Origin: Pseudomonas fluorescens
GTDB lineage: Bacteria; Pseudomonadota; Gammaproteobacteria; Pseudomonadales; Pseudomonadaceae
Length of the DNA: 64,000 nt
Direction: 5' to 3'
NCBI RefSeq assembly: GCF_000967965.1
Contig: NZ_LACC01000031.1
Span: 37,630-101,629, forward strand
Positions 8,542 to 17,759 of this stretch are shown in pieces; position 1 is the first letter of the stretch, and each line of letters starts with the position of its first letter. Below the pieces are notes generated by a model. That model had not been told where the DNA came from. It saw only the letters and a program-made list of their open reading frames with translations, and ran no database searches. The translations under genes and the position numbers were made by a program.

Positions 8542-9744
8542 TTAGAAAGAATCCCCCGGCACCCGCACAAACCCTTCCATCAACACCCGCGCACTGCGGC
8601 TCATGATCGCCTTGTTCACAGTCCACTCGCCGTTGACCTGGCTGGCCTCGGCGCCGACGCGCAAGGTGCCGGACGGGTGGCCGAAGCGCACCGCGTTGCG
8701 TTCGGTGCCACCTGCTGCGAGGTTAACCAGAGTGCCGGTGATCGCTGCCGCCGTGCCGATCGCCACTGCCGCCGTGCCCATCATTGCGTGGTGCAGCTTG
8801 CCCATGGATAGCGCACGCACCAGCAGGTCGACATCGCCTGCCGCAATAGCTTTGCCGCTGGACGAAACGTAGTCCGCCGGCTTGGCCACGAAGGCCACTT
8901 TTGGCGTGTGTTGACGTTTGGCCGCTTCGTCAATGTTGGAAATCAGGCCCATGCGCAATGCGCCGTAGGCGCGGATGGTTTCGAACATCAGCAAGGCTTT
9001 CGGGTCGCCATTGATCGCGCCCTGCAACTCGGTGCCTTTGTAGCCGATGTCTTCGGCATTGATAAAAATTGTCGGGATGCCGGCGTTGATCATGGTCGCC
9101 TTGAAGGTACCGACGCCGGGCACTTCCAGGTCATCCACCAGATTGCCGGTAGGGAACATCGAACCGCCGCCGCCCTCTTCATCCGCCGCCGGATCAAGGA
9201 ACTCGACCTGCACTTCGGCCGCCGGGAAGGTCACGCCGTCGAGTTCGAAATCACCGGTTTCCTGTACTTCACCATTGGTGATCGGCACATGGGCGATGAT
9301 GGTCTTGCCGATATTGGCCTGCCACACGCGAACCACCGCCACGCCGCTGTGCGGGATGCGACTGGCGTCCACCAGGCCATTGCTGACGGCGAACGAACCG
9401 ACCGCCGCGGACAGGTTGCCGCAGTTGCCGCTCCAGTCCACGAAGGGCTTATCGATGGACACCTGACCGAACAGGTAATCGACATCGTGATCGGCCTTGA
9501 TGCTTTTCGACAGGATCACGGTTTTGCTGGTGCTGGAGGTCGCGCCGCCCATGCCATCGATTTGTTTGTCGTACGGGTCGGGACTGCCGATCACGCGCAA
9601 CAGCAAAGCGTCGCGGGCCGGGCCAGGGACCTGTGCCGCTTCAGGCAAATCCTTCAGGCTGAAAAACACGCCTTTGCTGGTGCCGCCGCGCATGTAGGTG
9701 GCGGGTATCCTTATTTGCTTTGGAAAAGTAGCTGCGTGAGCCAT
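8542..9744 (-). CDS. prpF: PrpF, 2-methylaconitate cis-trans isomerase (AcnD accessory protein)
   Basis: A 400-residue protein of the PrpF/DUF453 family with a diaminopimelate-epimerase-like fold. It isomerises the 2-methylaconitate produced by AcnD and is required for AcnD-dependent propionate growth. The signature RIPATYMRGGTSKGVFF follows a short N-terminus, and GGATSSTSKTVILS and GNCGNLSAAVGSFAV are clear. The ATG at 9744 has AGGAG eleven bases upstream; the longer frame from 9786 has no supporting ribosome site. It lies between acnD and prpD in the operon, 64 bases after acnD. Confidence 0.95.
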   Translation of the reverse strand: MAHAATFPKQIRIPATYMRGGTSKGVFFSLKDLPEAAQVPGPARDALLLRVIGSPDPYDKQIDGMGGATSSTSKTVILSKSIKADHDVDYLFGQVSIDKPFVDWSGNCGNLSAAVGSFAVSNGLVDASRIPHSGVAVVRVWQANIGKTIIAHVPITNGEVQETGDFELDGVTFPAAEVQVEFLDPAADEEGGGGSMFPTGNLVDDLEVPGVGTFKATMINAGIPTIFINAEDIGYKGTELQGAINGDPKALLMFETIRAYGALRMGLISNIDEAAKRQHTPKVAFVAKPADYVSSSGKAIAAGDVDLLVRALSMGKLHHAMMGTAAVAIGTAAAITGTLVNLAAGGTERNAVRFGHPSGTLRVGAEASQVNGEWTVNKAIMSRSARVLMEGFVRVPGDSF

Positions 9745-9808
9745 GGTGCTCGTTACTCCTGATCTAGAAACAGACATGGGACTCAAAGTCCCATGTCTGT
9801 GCAGCGTT

Positions 9809-12403
9809 TTAGACGGCGACCGCCGATTCTTCGAGGAAGTCCTGGGCGAAGCGTTGCAACACGCCGCCGGCCTCGTAGATCGACACTTCTTCGGCGGTGT
9901 CGAGGCGGCAGGTCACCGGCACATCGACGCGCTCGCCATTCTTGCGATGGATCACCAGGGTCAGTTCGGCACGCGGGGTGCGCTCACCAATCACGTCGTA
10001 GGTTTCGCTGCCGTCGATGGCCAGGGTGTGGCGGTTGGTGCCCGGCTTGAATTCCATCGGCAACACACCCATGCCCACCAGGTTGGTGCGGTGAATGCGC
10101 TCGAAACCTTCGGCGGCAATCGCTTCCACACCCGCCAGGCGCACGCCCTTGGCCGCCCAGTCGCGGGACGAACCCTGACCGTAGTCGGCGCCGGCGATGA
10201 TGATCAGCGGCTGCTTGCGATCCATGTAGGTTTCGATGGCCTCCCACATGCGCATTACTTTGCCTTCCGGCTCGACGCGGGCCAGCGAACCTTGCTTGAC
10301 CTTGCCGTCTTCCTGAACCATTTCGTTGAACAGTTTCGGGTTGGCGAACGTCGCACGCTGCGCGGTCAGGTGGTCACCACGGTGAGTCGCGTAAGAGTTG
10401 AAGTCCTCTTCCGGCAGGCCCATTTTCGCCAGGTATTCGCCAGCGGCGCTGTCGAGCATGATGGCGTTGGACGGTGACAGGTGATCGGTGGTGATGTTGT
10501 CCGGCAGTACCGCCAGAGGGCGCATGCCCTTGAGCGGACGAGCGCCGGCCAGCGCGCCTTCCCAGTACGGAGGACGGCGGATGTAGGTGCTCATTTCACG
10601 CCAGTCGTACAGCGGCGCGACTTTCGGGCCGGTGTCTTCGTGGATGGCGAACATCGGAATGTACACCTGACGGAACTGCTCAGGTTTCACCGAGGACTTC
10701 ACCACCGAGTCGATTTCTTCGTCGCTCGGCCAGATGTCTTTCAGGCGGATTTCCTTGCCGTCGACCACGCCCAGCACGTCTTTTTCGATGTCGAAACGGA
10801 TGGTACCGGCAATGGCGTAAGCAACCACCAATGGCGGCGAAGCCAGGAACGCTTGCTTGGCGTACGGGTGAATCCGACCGTCGAAGTTGCGGTTACCGGA
10901 TAACACGGCAGTGGCGTACAGGTCGCGGTCAATGATTTCTTGCTGGATCACCGGGTCCAGTGCGCCGGACATGCCGTTGCAGGTGGTGCAGGCGAAGGCG
11001 ACGACGCCGAAGCCAAGTTTGTCCAGCTCATCGGTCAGGCCAGCTTCGTCGAGGTACAGCGCGACGGTTTTCGAACCCGGTGCCAGGGACGACTTGACCC
11101 ATGGCTTGCGGGTCAGGCCAAGCTTGTTGGCGTTGCGCGCCAGCAGGCCGGCGGCGATCACGTTACGCGGGTTGCTGGTATTGGTGCAGCTGGTGATGGC
11201 GGCGATTATCACCGCGCCGTCCGGCATTTGACCCGGCACATCATCCCAGTGGCCGGAGATGCCTTTGGCCGCCAAATCAGAAACCGCTACACGAGCGTGC
11301 GGGTTGCTCGGGCCAGCCATGTTGCGCACGACCGAGGAAAGGTCGAAGGTCAGGCCGCGCTCGTATTGCGCGCCTTTGAGGCTGTCAGCCCACAGGCCGG
11401 TCTGCTTGGCGTAGTTCTCCACCAGCTGCACTTGCTCGTCTTCACGGCCGGTGAGCTTGAGGTAGTCGATGGTCTGCTGATCGATGTAGAACATCGCCGC
11501 GGTGGCGCCGTATTCCGGGGCCATGTTGGAGATGGTTGCGCGGTCGCCGAGGGTCAGCGCCGAGGCGCCTTCACCGAAGAACTCCAGCCACGCGCCAACG
11601 ACTTTCTGCTTGCGCAGGAACTCGGTCAGCGCCAGCACCATGTCGGTGGCGGTGATGCCCGGCTGCAGCTTGCCAGTCAGTTCGACGCCAACGCTTTCCG
11701 GCAGACGCATCCACGATGCGCGGCCGAGCATCACGCTCTCGGCTTCCAGGCCACCGACACCGATGGCGATCACGCCCAACGCATCGACGTGCGGGGTGTG
11801 GCTGTCGGTGCCGACGCAGGTATCAGGGAAGGCCACACCGTCACGCACCTGGATCACCGGAGACATTTTCTCCAGGTTGATCTGGTGCATGATGCCGTTG
11901 CCCGGCGGGATCACGTCGACGTTCTTGAACGCCTTCTTGGTCCAGTTGATGAAGTGGAAACGGTCTTCGTTGCGACGGTCTTCGATGGCGCGGTTCTTCT
12001 CGAACGCCTCTGGATCGAAACCACCGCGCTCGACGGCCAGGGAGTGGTCGACGATCAATTGCGTCGGCACCACCGGGTTGACTTGCGCAGGGTCACCGCC
12101 TTGCAGGGCGATGGCGTCACGCAGGCCGGCGAGGTCGACCAGCGCGGTCTGGCCGAGAATATCGTGGCACACCACGCGGGCCGGGAACCACGGGAAGTCG
12201 AGGTCGCGCTTGCGTTCGATGAATTGCTTCAGGGATTCGGTGAGCGTGGCCGGGTCGCAGCGACGCACAAGGTTTTCCGCCAGCACACGGGAGGTGTACG
12301 GCAGGGTGTCGTAGGCGCCAGGCTGGATCGCCTCGACTGCCGCGCGGACGTCGAAGTAATCCAGGTGGCTGCCGGGCAGCGATTTGCGGAATTCAGTGTT
12401 CAT
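9809..12403 (-). CDS. acnD: AcnD, Fe/S-dependent 2-methylisocitrate dehydratase (aconitase family)
   Basis: An 864-residue aconitase-superfamily enzyme that dehydrates 2-methylcitrate. Iron-sulphur ligands are visible in AAITSCTNTSNP and CTTCNGMSG. The substrate-binding swivel domain near the C-terminus contains IIAGADYGQGSSRDWAAKGV. The start MNTEFRKSLPGSHLDYFDVR at 12403 matches the family; the upstream frame to 12517 runs through a REPIN and is not coding. It follows prpC with a gap of about 200 bases containing that REPIN, then prpF. The AcnD/PrpF pair replaces or supplements PrpD. Confidence 0.96.
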   Translation of the reverse strand: MNTEFRKSLPGSHLDYFDVRAAVEAIQPGAYDTLPYTSRVLAENLVRRCDPATLTESLKQFIERKRDLDFPWFPARVVCHDILGQTALVDLAGLRDAIALQGGDPAQVNPVVPTQLIVDHSLAVERGGFDPEAFEKNRAIEDRRNEDRFHFINWTKKAFKNVDVIPPGNGIMHQINLEKMSPVIQVRDGVAFPDTCVGTDSHTPHVDALGVIAIGVGGLEAESVMLGRASWMRLPESVGVELTGKLQPGITATDMVLALTEFLRKQKVVGAWLEFFGEGASALTLGDRATISNMAPEYGATAAMFYIDQQTIDYLKLTGREDEQVQLVENYAKQTGLWADSLKGAQYERGLTFDLSSVVRNMAGPSNPHARVAVSDLAAKGISGHWDDVPGQMPDGAVIIAAITSCTNTSNPRNVIAAGLLARNANKLGLTRKPWVKSSLAPGSKTVALYLDEAGLTDELDKLGFGVVAFACTTCNGMSGALDPVIQQEIIDRDLYATAVLSGNRNFDGRIHPYAKQAFLASPPLVVAYAIAGTIRFDIEKDVLGVVDGKEIRLKDIWPSDEEIDSVVKSSVKPEQFRQVYIPMFAIHEDTGPKVAPLYDWREMSTYIRRPPYWEGALAGARPLKGMRPLAVLPDNITTDHLSPSNAIMLDSAAGEYLAKMGLPEEDFNSYATHRGDHLTAQRATFANPKLFNEMVQEDGKVKQGSLARVEPEGKVMRMWEAIETYMDRKQPLIIIAGADYGQGSSRDWAAKGVRLAGVEAIAAEGFERIHRTNLVGMGVLPMEFKPGTNRHTLAIDGSETYDVIGERTPRAELTLVIHRKNGERVDVPVTCRLDTAEEVSIYEAGGVLQRFAQDFLEESAVAV

Positions 12404-12472
12404 CGTCAGGACTCGGTCACGGTAGTTACAAAAGGTGGGGCCTGGCACCAGACTTGAATTGAACACAATCCA

Positions 12473-12564
12473 CTGTGGGAGCGAGCTTGCTCGCGATAGC
12501 GATGTAACTGGCGACATTGATGTTGAATGTCAGCCCGTCATCGCGAGCAAGCTCGCTCCCACAG
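12473..12564. repeat. REPIN inside the prp operon (prpC-acnD gap)
   Basis: CTGTGGGAGCGAGCTTGCTC at the left is inverted at the right end as GCAAGCTCGCTCCCACAGG. It occupies about half of the gap between the prpC stop and the acnD start. Confidence 0.86.
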
Positions 12565-12606
12565 GGATCTGCGTTGATTTCAGATCCCGGTGCCGACCTC
12601 CACCAT

Positions 12607-13734
12607 TCAGCGTTGTTCGATTGGTACGAACTTGCGCTGTTCAACGCCGGTGTACTCGGCGCTTGGACGGATGATGCGGTTGTTGGCACGTTGTTCGTAC
12701 ACGTGGGCGGCCCAGCCGGTCAGGCGTGAGCAGACGAAGATCGGTGTGAACAACTTGGTCGGGATGCCCATGAAGTGGTACGCCGAGGCATGGTAGAAGT
12801 CGGCGTTCGGGAACAGTTTCTTCTGCTCCCACATGGTCTTGTCGATGGCCTCGGACACAGGGAACAACACCTTGTCGCCCACTTCGTCAGCGAGTTTTTT
12901 CGACCAGCCCTTGATCACCTCGTTGCGCGGATCGTTGTCCTTATAGATCGCGTGGCCGAAGCCCATGATCTTGTCCTTGCGCTCGAGCATGCCGAGGGTG
13001 CCCTTGATCGCATCTTCCGGCGACGAGAAACGCTCGATCATTTCCATCGCCGCTTCGTTGGCGCCGCCGTGCAGCGGGCCACGCAGGGAACCGATGGCTG
13101 CGGTAATGCACGAGTACAGGTCGGACAGGGTCGATGCGCAGACACGGGCGGTAAAGGTCGACGCGTTGAACTCGTGCTCTGCGTAGAGAATCAGCGAAAC
13201 GTTCATCACCTTGACATGCAGCTCGCTCGGCTTCTTGCCGTGCAGAAGGTGCAGGAAATGGCCGCCGATGGACTGCTCGTCGCTCACGCAATCGATGCGC
13301 TTGCCTTCGTGGCTGAAGCGATACCAGTAGGTCATGATCGCCGGGAACGCGGCCAGCAGGCGGTCGGTCTTGTCGTGCTGCTCGGAGAAGTTGTTCTCCG
13401 GCTCCAGGTTGCCCAGGAACGAGCAGCCAGTGCGCATCACGTCCATCGGATGGGCGTCGGCAGGGATGCGTTCCAGCACTTCTTTCAGTGCTTGCGGCAG
13501 GTCACGCAGCTTGCTCAGTTTGGTGATGTAGGCATTCAGTTGCGCCTTGCTCGGCAGTTCGCCGTACAGCAACAGGTAGGCAACTTCTTCGAACTGAGCG
13601 TCTGCCGCCAGTTCACGAACGTCATAACCACGATAGGTCAGACCGGCACCCGACTGACCCACGGTGGACAGTGCGGTTTGCCCGGCTACCTGGCCACGGA
13701 GCCCGGCGCCACTGAGTACTTTTGCTTCGGCCAT
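12607..13734 (-). CDS. prpC: PrpC, 2-methylcitrate synthase
   Basis: A 375-residue citrate-synthase-family enzyme that condenses propionyl-CoA and oxaloacetate. Active-site histidines are in GPLHGGANE (His222) and MGFGHAIYK (His261); AEHEFNAS lies at about residues 185-192. The ATG at 13734 follows GGAGG at five bases; the in-frame TTG at 13746 overlaps that ribosome site and is rejected. The length and the context between prpB and acnD separate it from the larger citrate synthase GltA. Spacing to prpB is about 40 bases, so the two are co-transcribed. Confidence 0.96.
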   Translation of the reverse strand: MAEAKVLSGAGLRGQVAGQTALSTVGQSGAGLTYRGYDVRELAADAQFEEVAYLLLYGELPSKAQLNAYITKLSKLRDLPQALKEVLERIPADAHPMDVMRTGCSFLGNLEPENNFSEQHDKTDRLLAAFPAIMTYWYRFSHEGKRIDCVSDEQSIGGHFLHLLHGKKPSELHVKVMNVSLILYAEHEFNASTFTARVCASTLSDLYSCITAAIGSLRGPLHGGANEAAMEMIERFSSPEDAIKGTLGMLERKDKIMGFGHAIYKDNDPRNEVIKGWSKKLADEVGDKVLFPVSEAIDKTMWEQKKLFPNADFYHASAYHFMGIPTKLFTPIFVCSRLTGWAAHVYEQRANNRIIRPSAEYTGVEQRKFVPIEQR

Positions 13735-13776
13735 TTCTGCCTCCAATTTCTTGAATTTATTAGGGAGTTATTCGAC

Positions 13777-14667
13777 TTACTTTTTCGCGGCGAACAACGC
13801 ATCGAGCTTCTGCTCGAAGGTGTGGTAGTCGATGCGATCGTAAAGCTCCATGCGGGTCTGCATGGTGTCGATGACGTTCTGTTGCGTGCCATCGCGACGG
13901 ATCGCGGTGTAGACGTTTTCCGCAGCCTTGTTCATGGCCCGGAAAGCCGACAGCGGGTACAGCACCAGAGATACGTCGGCAGCGGCCAGTTGCTCGGTGG
14001 TGTACAGCGGCGTCGCGCCGAACTCGGTGATGTTGGCCAGGATCGGCGCTTTCACGCGGCTGGCGAACAGCTTGTACATTTCAAGTTCAGTGATGGCTTC
14101 CGGGAACACCATGTCGGCGCCGGCCTCGATGCACGCGGCGGCGCGATCCAGGGCAGACTCCAGGCCTTCCACTGCCAGGGCGTCGGTACGGGCCATGATC
14201 ACGAAGCTGTCATCGGTACGCGCATCGACGGCCGCCTTGATGCGGTCGACCATTTCCTGCTGGGTCACGATTTCCTTGTTAGGACGGTGACCGCAGCGCT
14301 TGGCGCCGACCTGGTCTTCGATGTGAATCGCTGCGGCGCCAAACTTGATCATCGACTTGACGGTGCGAGCGACGTTGAACGCCGAGGAACCGAAACCGGT
14401 GTCCACGTCCACCAGCAGTGGCAGGTCGCAAACATCGGTGATACGGCGCACGTCGGTCAGAACGTCATCCAGGCCGGTGATGCCCAGGTCCGGCACGCCG
14501 AGGGAGCCTGCAGCCACCCCGCCACCCGACAGGTAGATCGCCTTGAAACCGGCGCGCTTGGCCAGCAGCGCATGGTTGGCGTTGATCGCGCCGACCACTT
14601 GCAATGGATGCTCGCTGGCGACCGCATCGCGGAAACGCTGGCCTGGAGTGCTCTTGTTCAAACTCAT
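13777..14667 (-). CDS. prpB: PrpB, 2-methylisocitrate lyase
   Basis: A 296-residue ICL/PEP-mutase barrel enzyme that cleaves 2-methylisocitrate to pyruvate and succinate, the last step of the cycle. The catalytic loop GAKRCGHRPN places the general acid Cys at residue 125. Metal-binding and substrate motifs YLSGGGVAAGSLGVPD and LVDVDTGFG are intact. Its ATG overlaps the TGA of the upstream GntR gene in an ATGA junction, indicating translational coupling. It is the first enzyme gene of the operon. Confidence 0.97.
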   Translation of the reverse strand: MSLNKSTPGQRFRDAVASEHPLQVVGAINANHALLAKRAGFKAIYLSGGGVAAGSLGVPDLGITGLDDVLTDVRRITDVCDLPLLVDVDTGFGSSAFNVARTVKSMIKFGAAAIHIEDQVGAKRCGHRPNKEIVTQQEMVDRIKAAVDARTDDSFVIMARTDALAVEGLESALDRAAACIEAGADMVFPEAITELEMYKLFASRVKAPILANITEFGATPLYTTEQLAAADVSLVLYPLSAFRAMNKAAENVYTAIRRDGTQQNVIDTMQTRMELYDRIDYHTFEQKLDALFAAKK

Positions 14668-15383
14668 GACTCACCTCGTTTGGCTGTCGGGTTAGCGCCG
14701 TCCTGGTAATGACGGGCGATGTTGCGTTTGGAGGCGCCGATGTGACGGCGCATCAACAACTCGGCCAGTTCACCGTCACGGTCGGCGATGGCATCGAGAA
14801 TTCGGTGGTGCTCGGCAAACGCCTGGTGCGGGCGATTGGGCGTGGTGGAAAACTGGATGCGGTACATGCGCACCAGTTGATACAGCTCGCCGCAGAGCAT
14901 TTGGGTCAGCGTGCGGTTGCCGCTGCCCTGGATGATTCGGTAATGGAAGTCGAAATCGCCTTCCTGCTGGTAGTAGCCTCTCCCGGCCTGAAACGCCTCA
15001 TCGCGCTCGTGGGTTTCCAGGACCCGACGCAGTTCGTCGATTTCTTCGAGGCTCATGCGCTCGGCGGCCAGGCGACAGGCCATGCCTTCCAGGGATTCGC
15101 GGATTTCGTATAGCTCAATCAGTTCGGCGTGGTTGAGCGACACCACCCGTGCGCCGACATGCGGCACACGAACCAGCAGGCGCTGGCCTTCCAGACGGTG
15201 GATGGCCTCGCGCAACGGGCCGCGGCTGATGCCGTAGGTGCGCGCCAGTTCCGGTTCGGAGATTTTGCTGCCCGGCGCGATATCGCCTTTGACGATAGCC
15301 GCCTGAATACGTCGGAAGACGTTCTCGGAAAGCGTCTCCGTATCGTCTTGCGTAGAAACCGGGGGATCGAGTTGATCCAGCAT
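14664..15383 (-). CDS. GntR-family (FCD-type) regulator of the methylcitrate operon
   Basis: A 239-residue FadR/GntR-type repressor. The winged helix at residues 25-90 (ISEPELARTYGISRGPLREA) is followed by an all-helical FCD ligand domain with ELYEIRESLEGMACRLAAERM and the metal/ligand histidines expected in it. The start MLDQLDPPVSTQ at 15383 has AAGGTG eight bases upstream. The longer frame to 15521 runs through the promoter and operator and is unlikely. It is the head of the operon, overlapping prpB by four bases. Palindromes ATTGTCGACAAT lie at its start codon and about 75 bases upstream, so autoregulation is probable. Ligand, probably a methylcitrate-cycle intermediate, is inference. Confidence 0.88.
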   Translation of the reverse strand: MLDQLDPPVSTQDDTETLSENVFRRIQAAIVKGDIAPGSKISEPELARTYGISRGPLREAIHRLEGQRLLVRVPHVGARVVSLNHAELIELYEIRESLEGMACRLAAERMSLEEIDELRRVLETHERDEAFQAGRGYYQQEGDFDFHYRIIQGSGNRTLTQMLCGELYQLVRMYRIQFSTTPNRPHQAFAEHHRILDAIADRDGELAELLMRRHIGASKRNIARHYQDGANPTAKRGES

Positions 15384-15393
15384 ATTGTCGACA
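15384..15393. promoter_or_regulatory. Partial GntR operator at the regulator start codon
   Basis: ATTGTCGACA matches the first ten bases of the perfect 12-base palindrome at 15457-15468. It sits immediately upstream of the ATG, where a bound repressor would block elongation or initiation. Confidence 0.5.
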
Positions 15394-15456
15394 CCTTGTA
15401 AGCCAATGCCGTAAAAACTAACGAATAGAGGCGCATCAGTCAAAGGATAAATAGAT

Positions 15457-15468
15457 ATTGTCGACAAT
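15457..15468. promoter_or_regulatory. Palindromic operator upstream of the prp operon
   Basis: ATTGTCGACAAT is a perfect 12-base palindrome of the GTCGAC-centred kind typical for GntR/FCD regulators. It is about 75 bases before the regulator start codon, in the position expected for a promoter-overlapping operator. Protein binding is inferred. Confidence 0.6.
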
Positions 15469-15681
15469 CTTCTGATAACCGGCTGCACCATAACGAAGCA
15501 ACCCCCTAAGGTTATAGCCACCGGCCAGCGCTGGCGCCATCAAACCACCGTGCTAGAATGCCGCCCGCATTTGTTTGTCACATCTGCACTGCCTGTCATA
15601 AAACCCTGCCAGGCATACGAGGGAGCTTGCGCAGCGATGCCAGGGCCTTGAATCAAGTCGGACCGCTGCGCACCAGGATTT

Positions 15682-16218
15682 ATGAGACTCAAGCCCTTCC
15701 CCACCTTCCTTTATTTCCTTTGCCTGCCCGGCTTCGCAATGGCCGGGGAAAAGACCGTGTATGGCCTCAATGAGTACGCATCGCTCAATGGCATCGATCT
15801 GGAAGTGGCGGCCAAACTCGACACCGGAGCGAAAACCGCTTCCCTGAGTGCCCGGGACATCAAACGTTTCAAACGCAACGGCGAGTCGTGGGTGCGCTTT
15901 TACCTGGCCATCGACGCCGCCCATTCGCACCCGATCGAACGCCCGCTGGCCCGTGTCAGCAAGATCAAGCGCCGGGCCGGCGACTACGACCCGGAGGAAG
16001 GCAAGAAGTACACCGCCCGCCCGGTGATCGAACTGGACATCTGCATGGGCTCGGCCCTGCGCAGCATCGAAGTGAACCTGACCGACCGCAGCGCGTTCCA
16101 ATATCCGCTCCTGATTGGCTCCGAAGCACTCAAGCGCTTCGATGCACTGGTTGACCCCAGCCTTAAATATGCTGCCGGCAAACCTGCCTGCACCACCGAC
16201 GCTCATACCGCCGAGTAA
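15682..16218 (+). CDS. Retropepsin-like (RimB/Zn-protease family) exported protein
   Basis: A 178-residue protein of PF05618, usually labelled ATP-dependent zinc protease but with a retropepsin-type fold. The N-terminus (residues 1-21, hydrophobic core FLYFLCLPGFAMA) looks like a signal peptide. The aspartic-protease-like motif is LDTGAKTASLSA with DTGA at 47-50. The conserved block RPVIELDICMG follows. It is first in a three-gene operon with an inactive transglutaminase/7TM gene five bases downstream and an ATP-grasp gene. In P. aeruginosa the equivalent trio beside ppsR has been described under the name Rlo (retropepsin-like, osmolarity); I recall this but cannot verify it. Substrate unknown. 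Confidence 0.8.
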   Translation: MRLKPFPTFLYFLCLPGFAMAGEKTVYGLNEYASLNGIDLEVAAKLDTGAKTASLSARDIKRFKRNGESWVRFYLAIDAAHSHPIERPLARVSKIKRRAGDYDPEEGKKYTARPVIELDICMGSALRSIEVNLTDRSAFQYPLLIGSEALKRFDALVDPSLKYAAGKPACTTDAHTAE

Positions 16219-16223
16219 TTCAA

Positions 16224-17759
16224 ATGCGCTCTCTTACCCTTCACCTGAAACTGCTGATCGCCATCCTGGTGGTGCTGGGCATTTCAGTTACGGCCTATCA
16301 GATCTTCGTGCTGGGCATCCCGGTGACCGAAGACGCCACCGACGACCTGTGGAACATCGACGCCAAGGTCGAGTTCGTCGCCAGTGCCAAGGACCCGGTC
16401 AAGATTCAGATGTTCGTGCCTCCGCTGAGCCGCGACTTCGTCAGCCTCAACGAGAGCTTTATCTCCAATAACTACGGCGTGGCCGTGAACCGGGTCGACG
16501 GCAACCGCAAGGTCACCTGGTCGGCACGCCGGGCCAAAGGCAACCAGACGCTGTATTACCGCCTGGTGCTGACCAAGCGTTATTCCGGCGAGAAAGCCAA
16601 GATCAAAGGCCCGACCTTTCGCGACAGCATGACCATCGAGGGCCCGGAAAAAATCGCCGCCGAAGCCCTGCTCGCACCGATTCGCCAACACTCGGCCGAC
16701 GTCGAGACCTTCGTCGGCGAAGCCATCAAGCGGGTCAACAACCTCAACGACGACAACGTGAAACTGCTGCTGGCCGGTGATCCATCCGCCGCGCACAAGG
16801 CGAAAATCGTCGAGTTGCTGCTGTCCATCGCCCACGTGCCGATCGAGAAGGTCCACACCATCCGCCTGGTGGCCGACCAGCCGCAAATGCCGGAACTGTG
16901 GCTGCGCAGTTTCAATGGCACCGACTGGATGTACTTCAACCCGGAAACCGGTGAACAGGGCCTGCCGACCGATCGCCTGCTGTGGTGGACCGGCGACGAA
17001 AACCTGATCACCGTCGATGGCGGCAAGAAAGCCAATGTGACCTTCAGCCTGAACAACAGCGAAATGAACGCCATTCGCCTGGCCAAGCTGACCGACGAAA
17101 ACACCGACGCCAACTTCCTCGAATATTCGCTGTACGGCCTGCCGCTGCAAACCCAGCAGACCTTCATGATCATGGTGATGATCCCGATCGGCGTGCTGGT
17201 GATCCTGATCCTGCGCAACCTGATCGGCATCCAGACCCTGGGCACCTTCACCCCGGTGCTGATCGCCCTGGCCTTCCGCGAAACCCAGCTCGGCTTCGGT
17301 ATCATGCTGTTTACCATCATCACGGCGCTGGGCCTGTCGCTGCGCTCCTACCTTGAACACCTGAAACTGCAAATGCTGCCGAGGCTGTCGGTGGTGCTGA
17401 CGTTCGTGGTGGTGCTGATTGCGGCGATCAGCCTGTTCAGCCATAAACTCGGCCTGGAACGCGGCTTGTCGGTGGCGCTGTTCCCGATGGTGATCCTGAC
17501 CATGACCATCGAACGCCTGTCGATCACCTGGGAAGAGCGCGGCGGTGGCCATGCCATGAAAGTGGCCATCGGTACGCTGTTCGCCGCGTCTCTGGCGCAC
17601 CTGATCATGACCGTGCCGGAACTGGTGTACTTCGTGTTCACGTTCCCGGCGATCCTGCTGATCCTGGTGGGTTTCATGCTGGCCATGGGTCGTTATCGCG
17701 GTTATCGCCTGACCGAACTCGTGCGTTTCAAGGCCTTCCTGAAAAAGGCTGATGCGTGA
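16224..17759 (+). CDS. Inactive transglutaminase fused to 7TM domain (UUP1-like membrane protein)
   Basis: A 511-residue inner-membrane protein. One N-terminal membrane helix (about residues 7-29) is followed by a periplasmic transglutaminase-like domain up to about 300, then six to seven membrane helices between about 310 and 495. In the transglutaminase-like part the usual Cys, His and Asp are not seen: the positions corresponding to the C, HAW and D motifs read AGDPSAAHKAK, LWLRSFNG and YFNPETG. This fits the family name 'inactive transglutaminase'. The stop TGA overlaps the next ATG as TGATG. It is probably the membrane hub of the operon. Function is not established here. Confidence 0.82.
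   Translation: MRSLTLHLKLLIAILVVLGISVTAYQIFVLGIPVTEDATDDLWNIDAKVEFVASAKDPVKIQMFVPPLSRDFVSLNESFISNNYGVAVNRVDGNRKVTWSARRAKGNQTLYYRLVLTKRYSGEKAKIKGPTFRDSMTIEGPEKIAAEALLAPIRQHSADVETFVGEAIKRVNNLNDDNVKLLLAGDPSAAHKAKIVELLLSIAHVPIEKVHTIRLVADQPQMPELWLRSFNGTDWMYFNPETGEQGLPTDRLLWWTGDENLITVDGGKKANVTFSLNNSEMNAIRLAKLTDENTDANFLEYSLYGLPLQTQQTFMIMVMIPIGVLVILILRNLIGIQTLGTFTPVLIALAFRETQLGFGIMLFTIITALGLSLRSYLEHLKLQMLPRLSVVLTFVVVLIAAISLFSHKLGLERGLSVALFPMVILTMTIERLSITWEERGGGHAMKVAIGTLFAASLAHLIMTVPELVYFVFTFPAILLILVGFMLAMGRYRGYRLTELVRFKAFLKKADA

Noticed and set aside
8340..8570. 76-codon frame overlapping a REPIN before prpD
   Set aside because: It consists mainly of repeat sequence and has no conserved content.
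10940..14709. Long plus-strand frames opposite acnD, prpC and prpB
   Set aside because: Same codon-bias shadow effect; the minus-strand genes have full motifs and good starts.
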